A stretch of DNA of 64,000 bases from NCBI RefSeq assembly GCF_014649815.1, contig NZ_BMTT01000009.1, forward strand, positions 186,001-250,000. Reading direction: 5' to 3'. Source of the stretch: Streptomyces mutabilis (lineage in GTDB: Bacteria > Actinomycetota > Actinomycetes > Streptomycetales > Streptomycetaceae). The stretch's first letter is position 1, and every line of letters begins with the position of its first letter. Made by a program: the position numbers and the translations under genes. The notes beneath the pieces were generated by a model. The model was not told the DNA's origin. It was given only the letters and a program-made list of their open reading frames with translations, and did no database searches. This document shows positions 17,359-24,600 of the stretch, one piece after another.

Positions 17359-18441
17359 ATGGGTTCGGTTCGCGTAGCCATCGTCGGCGTGGGCAACTGC
17401 GCCGCATCGCTGGTGCAGGGCGTCGAGTACTACAAGGACGCCGACCCGGCGGCCAAGGTCCCGGGTTTGATGCACGTCCAGTTCGGCGACTATCACGTTC
17501 GTGACATCGAGTTCGTCGCCGCCTTCGACGTGGACGCCAAGAAGGTCGGCCTGGACCTCGCGGACGCCATCGGCGCCTCCGAGAACAACACCATCAAGAT
17601 CTGCGACGTCCCGAACAGCGGCGTCCAGGTCCAGCGCGGCCACACCCTCGACGGTCTCGGCAAGTACTACCGCGAGACCATCGAGGAGTCCGCCGAGGAG
17701 CCGGCCGACATCGTCCAGGTCCTCAAGGACAAGCAGGTCGACGTCCTCGTCTGCTACCTGCCCGTCGGCTCCGAGGACGCGGCGAAGTACTACGCCCAGT
17801 GCGCCATCGACGCCAAGGTCGCCTTCGTCAACGCCCTCCCGGTCTTCATCGCCGGCACCAAGGAGTGGGCGGACAAGTTCACCGAGACGGGCGTCCCGAT
17901 CGTCGGCGACGACATCAAGTCGCAGGTCGGCGCCACCATCACGCACCGCGTCATGGCGAAGCTCTTCGAGGACCGGGGCGTCGTCCTGGACCGCACGATG
18001 CAGCTGAACGTCGGCGGCAACATGGACTTCAAGAACATGCTGGAGCGCGACCGCCTCGAGTCGAAGAAGATCTCCAAGACGCAGGCCGTCACCTCCCAGA
18101 TCCCCGACCGGGACATGGGCGAGAAGAACGTCCACATCGGCCCGTCCGACTACGTGGCCTGGCTGGACGACCGCAAGTGGGCCTACGTGCGCCTGGAGGG
18201 CCGCGCGTTCGGCGACGTCCCGCTGAACCTGGAGTACAAGCTCGAGGTCTGGGACTCCCCGAACTCGGCCGGCGTGATCATCGACGCCCTGCGCGCCGCG
18301 AAGATCGCCAAGGACCGCGGCATCGGCGGCCCGATCCTGTCGGCGTCGAGCTACTTCATGAAGTCCCCGCCGGTCCAGTACTTCGACGACGAGGCCCGCG
18401 CCAACGTCGAGAAGTTCATCGCCGGCGAGGTCGAGCGCTGA
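17359..18441 (+). CDS. ino1: myo-Inositol-1-phosphate synthase
   Basis: A 360-residue NAD-dependent enzyme converting glucose-6-phosphate to inositol-1-phosphate, the first step towards phosphatidylinositol and mycothiol in actinobacteria. [16 protein letters not shown] at the N-terminus is the NAD-binding loop, and the conserved lysine-rich stretch [14 protein letters not shown], the LNVGGNMDF motif and SKKISKT are family markers. The ATG at 17359 follows GGGAG, and upstream in-frame GTG codons are unsupported. It probably shares a transcript with padR. Mycothiol is the main thiol buffer of streptomycetes, and the thioredoxin genes are also in this window. Confidence 0.95.
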   Translation: MGSVRVAIVGVGNCAASLVQGVEYYKDADPAAKVPGLMHVQFGDYHVRDIEFVAAFDVDAKKVGLDLADAIGASENNTIKICDVPNSGVQVQRGHTLDGLGKYYRETIEESAEEPADIVQVLKDKQVDVLVCYLPVGSEDAAKYYAQCAIDAKVAFVNALPVFIAGTKEWADKFTETGVPIVGDDIKSQVGATITHRVMAKLFEDRGVVLDRTMQLNVGGNMDFKNMLERDRLESKKISKTQAVTSQIPDRDMGEKNVHIGPSDYVAWLDDRKWAYVRLEGRAFGDVPLNLEYKLEVWDSPNSAGVIIDALRAAKIAKDRGIGGPILSASSYFMKSPPVQYFDDEARANVEKFIAGEVER

Positions 18442-18466
18442 ACGGACACGGACTGAGGTCCGTAGG

Positions 18467-18496
18467 AGGTCCCCGGGTCGCCTGCCCCGGGGACCT
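18467..18496 (+). terminator. Terminator after ino1
   Basis: AGGTCCCCGGG (18467-18477) pairs perfectly with CCCGGGGACCT (18486-18496) across an 8 nt loop, 26 bp after the ino1 stop. It lies just before the MFS gene, so that gene is probably read from its own promoter or by read-through. Confidence 0.7.
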
Positions 18497-18519
18497 TCCC
18501 GTATGTGAGGCTGTGCCCC

Positions 18520-19779
18520 ATGGCCGTCGTCCGTGACCTGCGCGTCCTGCTGCGTCTGAAGGGCTTCCGGCGCCTGCTCGCCGTGCGCCTTCTCTCCCAG
18601 GGCGCCGACGGCGTCTACCAGGTCGCGCTCGCCACCTACGTCGTCTTCTCCCCGGAGAAGCAGACCTCGCCCGCCGCGATCGCCTCCGCGATGGCGGTCC
18701 TGCTGCTCCCCTACTCCCTGGTGGGCCCCTTCGCCGGCGCCCTGCTGGACCGCTGGCGCCGCCGCCAGGTCTTCCTGTACGGCAACCTGCTGCGCGCCGC
18801 ACTGGCCTCGGTGACGGCGGTCCTGATGATCGCCTCCGTCCCGGACTGGCTCTTCTACGTCTCCGCGCTCTGCGTCACCGCCGTCAACCGCTTCGTCCTC
18901 GCGGGCCTTTCCGCCGCGCTGCCTCGCGTGGTCGACGCCGAGCGCCTCGTGATCGCCAACTCGCTCTCCCCGACCGCCGGCACCTTGGCCGCCACGGCGG
19001 GCGGCGGGCTCGCCTTCGTCGTGCGGCTCGTGGTGGCGGACTCCGACGCCGCTGTGGTGCTGCTCGGGGCGGCTCTGTATCTGTGCGGGGCGCTCGCATC
19101 ACTGTGCATCGCGGTTGAACTGCTGGGGCCCGACCGTACGCAGGCACCGAGGCTGGCGTCGACGCTCGCCGTCACCGCCCGCGACCTGGTGGCGGGGGTA
19201 CGTCACCTGGCCGCGCCCGCGCGCCGGGAGGCGGCCTGGTCGCTCGCGGGCATGACGCTGATGCGGTTCTGCTACGGCGCGCTGCTGGTCATGCTGCTGA
19301 TGCTGTGCCGCTACTCCCTGACTTCGGACACGGACGAAGGGCTCGCCCTGCTGGGACTGGCGCTGGGGGTCTCCGGTGCGGGCTTCTTCGCCGCCGCCTT
19401 GCTCACCCCCTGGGCGGCGGGACGGCTCGGCCCCGGCCGCTGGATGGCCGTGTGCGCGGGGGCCGCCACCGTACTGGTGCCGGCGCTCGGCCTTCCGTTC
19501 GCCACGGGTCCGCTGCTCGTCGCCGCGTTCGTCCTCGGGCTGACGACCCAGGGGGCGAAGATCGCCACGGACACGGTGGTGCAGTCCTCGGTCGACGACG
19601 CCTTCCGCGGCCGGATCTTTTCCGTCTACGACGTGCTGTTCAACGTCGCCTTCGTCGGCGCCGCCGGAGTGGCCGCTCTGATGCTGCCACCGGACGGCCG
19701 CTCGGTCGCGCTGATAGTGACAGTCGCCGTGGTCTACGGAGCGGTTGCGGTGGCTATGACCCGGTTCGAGAGGCAGTAA
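18520..19779 (+). CDS. MFS transporter
   Basis: A 419-residue major facilitator protein with about twelve hydrophobic segments. The N-terminal half has RLLAVRLLSQGADGVYQVALATYVVFSP and the cytoplasmic loop LLDRWRRRQVFLYGN, the usual DRxGRR-type motif A variant. A second conserved stretch, VVQSSVDDAFRGRIFSVYDVLFN, occurs in the drug-exporter-like MFS_1/MFS_3 branch. The ATG at 18520 was chosen over an in-frame GTG at 18505. The substrate is unknown. It stands between ino1 and the LppU-like gene on the same strand. Confidence 0.83.
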   Translation: MAVVRDLRVLLRLKGFRRLLAVRLLSQGADGVYQVALATYVVFSPEKQTSPAAIASAMAVLLLPYSLVGPFAGALLDRWRRRQVFLYGNLLRAALASVTAVLMIASVPDWLFYVSALCVTAVNRFVLAGLSAALPRVVDAERLVIANSLSPTAGTLAATAGGGLAFVVRLVVADSDAAVVLLGAALYLCGALASLCIAVELLGPDRTQAPRLASTLAVTARDLVAGVRHLAAPARREAAWSLAGMTLMRFCYGALLVMLLMLCRYSLTSDTDEGLALLGLALGVSGAGFFAAALLTPWAAGRLGPGRWMAVCAGAATVLVPALGLPFATGPLLVAAFVLGLTTQGAKIATDTVVQSSVDDAFRGRIFSVYDVLFNVAFVGAAGVAALMLPPDGRSVALIVTVAVVYGAVAVAMTRFERQ

Positions 19780-19808
19780 GTGTCACATCAGTGCCACGAA
19801 GTGACACT
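19779..19808. promoter_or_regulatory. Phased GTGNCAC array, possible operator
   Basis: Three GTGNCAC heptamers (GTGTCAC 19780, GTGCCAC 19791, GTGACAC 19801) repeat at 11 and 10 bp. The outer two form an 8 bp inverted repeat, AGTGTCAC/GTGACACT. A -10-like TAGCTT lies at 19837-19842. Equal helical phasing suggests a regulator bound cooperatively upstream of the LppU-like gene. A weak terminator for the MFS gene is the alternative. Confidence 0.4.
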
Positions 19809-19901
19809 GGGCTACAGAGATGTCAGTGGGGAGCGATAGCTTACGTGCGTCTTATCCGCGACATGTTCGCGACACGCACCTATCTCTTCAGGGGGAACCC
19901 A

Positions 19902-20399
19902 GTGACCACTCCGCCGCCCCAGGGCAACCCGTTCGTCGCGCAGGGCCAGCCGCCCGCTCCGCAGCAGCCCCAGGGCATGAACCCGTACGCGCAGGGCCAG
20001 CAGAGCTTCCCGCAGCAGGCCGGCCAGCCGGGGTTCCCTCCGCCCGGCGCCCCCGTTCCGCCGCCCTCCCGCTCCAACCGGATCAAGAAGAAGTTGCTGA
20101 GCATCGTCGGCGTCATCGTGGTGGCCGCCGCGATTGGCGGGGTCAAGTGGTACCTGGGACAGTCGGACGCCGAGACCACCGCGGTGGGCGACTGCATGCA
20201 CAACGAGGGCACGCAGATCAGCCCGGACCTCAAGACGGTCGACTGCTCCTCGGGTGACGCGGAGTTCGAGGTGGTCGAGAAGTTCGACAACACCAGCGAC
20301 GACAGCAAGTGCGAGGCGGTCAAGGAAGCAACGATCGCCTATTACCAGACGGGCAGCAGCAGCCACAAGGTGGTCCTCTGCCTCAAGGAAGTGAAGTAG
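19902..20399 (+). CDS. LppU/SCO3897-type membrane-anchored protein
   Basis: A 165-residue protein starting at GTG 19902 behind a GGGGG ribosome site. Residues 1-62 are Pro/Gln-rich and cytoplasmic, followed by NRIKKKLLSIVGVIVVAAAIGG, a basic flank with one transmembrane helix. The extracellular domain of about 80 residues has four cysteines (GDCMHNEG, VDCSSG, SKCEAV, VVLCLKE) that could form two disulfides. The fold resembles the small LppU family of actinobacterial exported proteins; its function is unknown. There is no lipobox, so it is a bitopic membrane protein rather than a lipoprotein. It converges on cca. Confidence 0.72.
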   Translation: MTTPPPQGNPFVAQGQPPAPQQPQGMNPYAQGQQSFPQQAGQPGFPPPGAPVPPPSRSNRIKKKLLSIVGVIVVAAAIGGVKWYLGQSDAETTAVGDCMHNEGTQISPDLKTVDCSSGDAEFEVVEKFDNTSDDSKCEAVKEATIAYYQTGSSSHKVVLCLKEVK

Positions 20400-20421
20400 G
20401 ACCCAGCAAACGGGCGCGAAA

Positions 20422-20457
20422 AAGCGGGTCATGTTTCACGTGAAACTTGACCCGCTT
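20422..20457. terminator. Bidirectional terminator built around parS
   Basis: AAGCGGGTCA (20422-20431) and TGACCCGCTT (20448-20457) flank the perfect parS with one unpaired T on each side. The full 36 bp can therefore fold as one long hairpin between the convergent LppU-like and cca genes. Confidence 0.7.
20433..20446. other. parS centromere site (perfect)
   Basis: GTTTCACGTGAAAC at the centre of the terminator hairpin 20422-20457. Confidence 0.94.
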
Positions 20458-20464
20458 CGCGTAC

Positions 20465-21934
20465 TCACCGCTCCTGTGCGGCCCACCACTCCCTGAGCGC
20501 CGCCACCGCGGCGTCGTGCTCCATCGGCCCGTTCTCCAGGCGCAGCTCCAGCAGGTGCTTGTACGCCTGACCCACGGCCGGCCCGGGGGGGATGCCTAGG
20601 ATTTCCATGATCTGGTTGCCGTCCAGGTCCGGACGGATCGCTTCCAGCTCCTCCTGCTCCTGAAGCTGTGCGATCCGCTCCTCCAGGCCGTCGTAGGCAC
20701 GCGAGAGCGCCGACGCCTTTCGCTTGTTACGGGTCGTGCAGTCCGAGCGGGTCAGTTTGTGCAGCCGGTCCAGCAGCGGACCGGCGTCCCGGACGTACCG
20801 GCGAACCGCGGAGTCCGTCCACTCGCCCGTGCCGTAGCCGTGGAAACGCAGATGCAGCTCGACCAGGCGCGAGACGTCCTTCACCAGCTCGTTGGAGTAC
20901 TTGAGCGCGGTCATGCGCCTCTTCGTCATATTCGCCCCGACCACTTCGTGGTGGTGGAACGAGACCCGGCCGTCCTTCTCGAAGCGGCGCGTGCGCGGCT
21001 TGCCGATGTCGTGGAGCAGGGCGGCCAGCCGGAGGGTGAGGTCGGGGCCCTCGGTCTCCAGGGCCATCGCCTGTTCCAGAACGATCAGCGTGTGGTCGTA
21101 AACGTCCTTGTGCCGGTGATGCTCGTCCCGCTCCAGACGCAGGGCCGGCAGCTCGGGAAGGACGTGCTCGGCCAACCCGGTCTCCACCAGTAGGGACAGT
21201 CCCTTGCGGGGGTGGGGGGAGAGGATGAGCTTGTTCAGCTCGTCCCGGACCCGCTCGGCCGAGACGATGTCGATACGCCCGGCCATGTCCGTCATGGCCT
21301 TCACGACCTCCGGCGCCACCTCGAAGTCGAGCTGAGCGGCGAACCGGGCCGCCCGCATCATCCGGAGCGGGTCGTCCGAGAAGGACTCCTCGGGCGTGCC
21401 GGGGGTGCGGAGGACACGGGCGGCGAGGTCCTCCAGCCCGCCGTGCGGGTCGATGAACTTCTTCTCCGGCAGCGCGACGGCCATCGCGTTCACCGTGAAG
21501 TCACGTCGGACCAGGTCGTCCTCGATGGAGTCGCCGTACGACACCTCCGGCTTGCGCGAGGCGCGGTCGTACGCCTCCGACCGGAAGGTGGTCACCTCGA
21601 TCTGCCAGGTCCGGTCAGCGTCTCCGACGCGGGCGGCCTTCTGCGCCCCGACCGTGCCGAAGGCGATTCCGACGTCCCAGACCGCGTCCGCCCAGGACTT
21701 CATGATCTTCAGTACGTCTTGCGGGCGGGCGTCGGTCGTGAAGTCCAGGTCGTTGCCGAGCCGACCGAGCAACGCGTCCCGGACCGAGCCGCCGACCAGG
21801 GCGAGAGAGAACCCGGCCTCCTGGAAACGGCGGGCGAGGTCGTCGGCGACAGGGGCGACCCGCAGCAGTTCACTCACCGCTCGGCGCTGCTCCTGGCTGG
21901 GGGCACTGGGGTTGGCTTCCTTGGCGTTCGGCAC
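20465..21934 (-). CDS. cca: CCA-adding tRNA nucleotidyltransferase
   Basis: A 489-residue class II nucleotidyltransferase that adds or repairs the 3' CCA of tRNA. FSLALVGGSVRDALLGR and DLDFTTDARP carry the nucleotidyltransferase signature and the metal-binding aspartates. The RRDFTVNAMA stretch is the downstream head-domain motif. Beyond about residue 250 is an HD domain with LLHDIGKPRT, possibly phosphohydrolase-active. The GTG at 21934 has no Shine-Dalgarno sequence, and a -10-like TACCCT ends 8 nt upstream, so the mRNA may be leaderless. It converges on the LppU-like gene and diverges from the DUF6049 gene. Confidence 0.94.
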   Translation of the reverse strand: MPNAKEANPSAPSQEQRRAVSELLRVAPVADDLARRFQEAGFSLALVGGSVRDALLGRLGNDLDFTTDARPQDVLKIMKSWADAVWDVGIAFGTVGAQKAARVGDADRTWQIEVTTFRSEAYDRASRKPEVSYGDSIEDDLVRRDFTVNAMAVALPEKKFIDPHGGLEDLAARVLRTPGTPEESFSDDPLRMMRAARFAAQLDFEVAPEVVKAMTDMAGRIDIVSAERVRDELNKLILSPHPRKGLSLLVETGLAEHVLPELPALRLERDEHHRHKDVYDHTLIVLEQAMALETEGPDLTLRLAALLHDIGKPRTRRFEKDGRVSFHHHEVVGANMTKRRMTALKYSNELVKDVSRLVELHLRFHGYGTGEWTDSAVRRYVRDAGPLLDRLHKLTRSDCTTRNKRKASALSRAYDGLEERIAQLQEQEELEAIRPDLDGNQIMEILGIPPGPAVGQAYKHLLELRLENGPMEHDAAVAALREWWAAQER

Positions 21935-22159
21935 AACAGAAAAGGGTACGTGGCTCGCGCCGTCTCCCGCGCCCCCATTGATCGCGCACCGAATACCCCT
22001 CTTCAGCGCCCCTCCCCTTATAGGCGCACATACGGGGCGGCCGCGCTCGGTGGCGGATCTTGTGGTGTACGTCGCGGCACTTACCCTCAGCGCGCATCGT
22101 TACCATGCGGGGACGCACATTCCGACGACCACTGACGATTACGAGGGACGGGCGAGCGC

Positions 22160-24556
22160 GTGGCCGAGGCGGCAGACTTCCAGGGGACCAGTCCCTCACC
22201 TGCCCGCCGGTGGCTACGGCGTACCACGGCACTGGTCGCGGGTGCGCCGCTGCTGGCCGGCCTGGTCCAGTTGCCGGCCATGGGCTCCGCTCACGCCGCG
22301 GGGCAGCCCGCCGCGAAGGCCGACGGCGATGCGGGCTCCGTGGCCGTCGCCGTGGACTCGCTCACCCCTTCGGCACCCACCGACGGCGACACGGTGACGG
22401 TGTCCGGAACCGTGACCAACCACGGCAAGCAGGCCGTCACCGACGCCCACGTGAGTCTGCGCCTGGGACCGGAGATCAACACCCGGTCGGCCGTGGACGC
22501 GATCGCCAAGGACGGTGACGATCTCCAGGGATCCATCGCCCCTGAGATCGACGACAAGTACACGGAGAAGTTCTCCGAACTCACCCCCGGCGTCGCCGAG
22601 CACTTCAACATCTCCGTACCGGTCGACGACCTGGAACTCGGTGATGACGGTGTCTACGAATTCGCCGTCTCCCTCTCCGGGGAGACGCCCGCCCAGCCGT
22701 GGGAGCGGATCCTGGGCATCCAGCGGACCTTCCTCCCTTGGCAGCCCGACGAAGCGGGCACCACGACGAAGACAACGGCCCTGTGGCCGCTCGTCTCCAC
22801 CACGCACATGGCCGCCGAGACCGGGGCGGACGAGGAACAGACGCCGGTCTTCCTCAACGACGACCTGGCCAAGGAGATCTCCCCCGGGGGACGCCTCAAC
22901 CAGATGGTGACGCTCGGCAAGGACCTCGACGTCACCTGGGTCGTCGATCCCGACCTGCTGGCCTCCGTCGACGCGATGACGGGCAGCTACAGCGTCCGGG
23001 ACGGGGACAAGACGGTCGCCGGCACCCACCAGGACGTGGCCAAGCAGTGGCTCGCAGACCTCCAGGACGCGGTGGCCGACAAGGAGGTCATCTCCCTTCC
23101 CTTCGCCGACCCGGATTTGGCCTCCCTGGCTCACAACGGCACCGACGTCACCGGCTCCCTGAGCCAGCTCAAGAGCGCCACGGACGTCATCCACAACACG
23201 GTCGATCCGATCCTGCACGTGAAGCCGAGCACCGACTTCGCCTGGCCCGTGGAGGGCGCGATCGACCGGTCCATCGTCAAGGTCGCCACCTCGGCGGGCG
23301 CGGACAAGGTGATTGCCCGCAGCGACAGTCTCCGGGAGACCAGCGGCTCGCCCTACACGCCCTCCGCGGCCCGCCCCATCGGCGGCGGCACGACGGCCGT
23401 CGTCGCGGACTCCCGGCTGTCCACGGCCTTCGAGGGCGACCTGTCGAAGGCTTCCGCGTCGACGCTCGCGGTGCAGCGGTTCCTCGCCCAGAGCCTCGCT
23501 CTGAACCACCAGGTCGGCAAGGAGCGCAGCGTCGTCGTCGCCCCGCAGCGGATGCCCTCCGGCAGCCAGGCCCGCGCCATGGCAGAGGCGCTGCGAGCGC
23601 TGCAGGGTGGCACCTGGTCCGAGTCCCAGCACCTGTCGGCGGCCGCCACGGCGAAGCCGGACCCGGACGCCACCACGACGGTCCCGGGAAACTCCGCCTA
23701 CCCCGCCGCCCTGCGCAAGAAGGAGCTGCCCCGGTCGGCGTTCGCACAGATCGCGCGCACCCAGGACACGCTCGACAACTTCCAGGTCGTTCTGTCCGAC
23801 CCGTCCCGGGTGGTGACCCCCTTCGGACGCGCGCTGAACCGGGAGATGTCCGCGTCCTGGCGCGGCCGAGCCGCCGAGGCGGAGTCCTTCCGCACCGGAG
23901 TCAAGGAGTACCTCGACGGTCTGACCGGCCGGGTCAGACTGATCGACAAGTCGGAGACGAAGCTCTCCGGCCGCAGCGCGACGATCCCGGTGACGGTGCA
24001 GAACAACCTGGTGCAGGACGTCGGGCCCCTGGTCCTGCGGCTCACCTCCACGAACCCGACCCGTCTGGAGATCGGCGGCGCCGACTACGAGGAGCAGCCG
24101 ATCTCGGTCTCCGGCGGCCACAGCCAGTCGGTGAAGTTCACCACGTCGGCCAACGCCAACGGCCGGGCGACGGTGATCGCCCAGTTGTACACGACGGACG
24201 GGCGCGCGTACGGCGATCCCGTCACCTTTGACGTGAAGGTCACCGAGATCACGGCCACCGTGATGCTGGTCATCGGGGGCGGCGTCCTGCTGCTCGTCCT
24301 GGCCGGCTTTCGGATGTACACCCAGCGCAAGCGAGCCGCGGCCCGCGACGCCGAGAAGGGCGAGAACGGTGACGGGGGGACGGCTGAGGGCCCCGATGAC
24401 GGACCGGAGAACCCTGAAGGCCCCGGTGAGCGTCTCCATGAGGCGTCCGAGGCACGTCCCCGGGCAGGCGACCCGGAGCAGCCGAGTGACCCGACACCGG
24501 ACACCGCAGCGGAAAGCGCCGACCCGTCCGGCACGGGTGAGAGAGTGGACCGTTGA
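22160..24556 (+). CDS. DUF6049 family secreted, C-terminally membrane-anchored protein
   Basis: A 798-residue exported protein. A basic N-terminus (RRWLRRTTALVAGAPLLAGL) and cleavage after GSAHAA form a signal peptide. The long ectodomain begins with an Ig-like stretch (VTVSGTVTNHGKQAVTDAHV) and ends with another beta-rich segment (PVTVQNNLVQDVGPLVLRL). A transmembrane helix (TATVMLVIGGGVLLLVLAGF) precedes a basic and then acidic cytoplasmic tail. I recognise it as the large membrane protein conserved upstream of murJ in Streptomyces; its function is unknown. It is 44 bp from murJ on the same strand, so a role with lipid II flipping or envelope assembly is an inference from position. Confidence 0.75.
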   Translation: MAEAADFQGTSPSPARRWLRRTTALVAGAPLLAGLVQLPAMGSAHAAGQPAAKADGDAGSVAVAVDSLTPSAPTDGDTVTVSGTVTNHGKQAVTDAHVSLRLGPEINTRSAVDAIAKDGDDLQGSIAPEIDDKYTEKFSELTPGVAEHFNISVPVDDLELGDDGVYEFAVSLSGETPAQPWERILGIQRTFLPWQPDEAGTTTKTTALWPLVSTTHMAAETGADEEQTPVFLNDDLAKEISPGGRLNQMVTLGKDLDVTWVVDPDLLASVDAMTGSYSVRDGDKTVAGTHQDVAKQWLADLQDAVADKEVISLPFADPDLASLAHNGTDVTGSLSQLKSATDVIHNTVDPILHVKPSTDFAWPVEGAIDRSIVKVATSAGADKVIARSDSLRETSGSPYTPSAARPIGGGTTAVVADSRLSTAFEGDLSKASASTLAVQRFLAQSLALNHQVGKERSVVVAPQRMPSGSQARAMAEALRALQGGTWSESQHLSAAATAKPDPDATTTVPGNSAYPAALRKKELPRSAFAQIARTQDTLDNFQVVLSDPSRVVTPFGRALNREMSASWRGRAAEAESFRTGVKEYLDGLTGRVRLIDKSETKLSGRSATIPVTVQNNLVQDVGPLVLRLTSTNPTRLEIGGADYEEQPISVSGGHSQSVKFTTSANANGRATVIAQLYTTDGRAYGDPVTFDVKVTEITATVMLVIGGGVLLLVLAGFRMYTQRKRAAARDAEKGENGDGGTAEGPDDGPENPEGPGERLHEASEARPRAGDPEQPSDPTPDTAAESADPSGTGERVDR

Positions 24557-24600
24557 GGATGTCGTGGCCGGTGGGCCCGGGACGATGAGGTGGGGTAACC

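Noticed and set aside
20100-20399. LppU-like protein as a lipoprotein
   Set aside because: No lipobox cysteine; the hydrophobic segment is internal and preceded by a long cytoplasmic Pro/Gln-rich tail.
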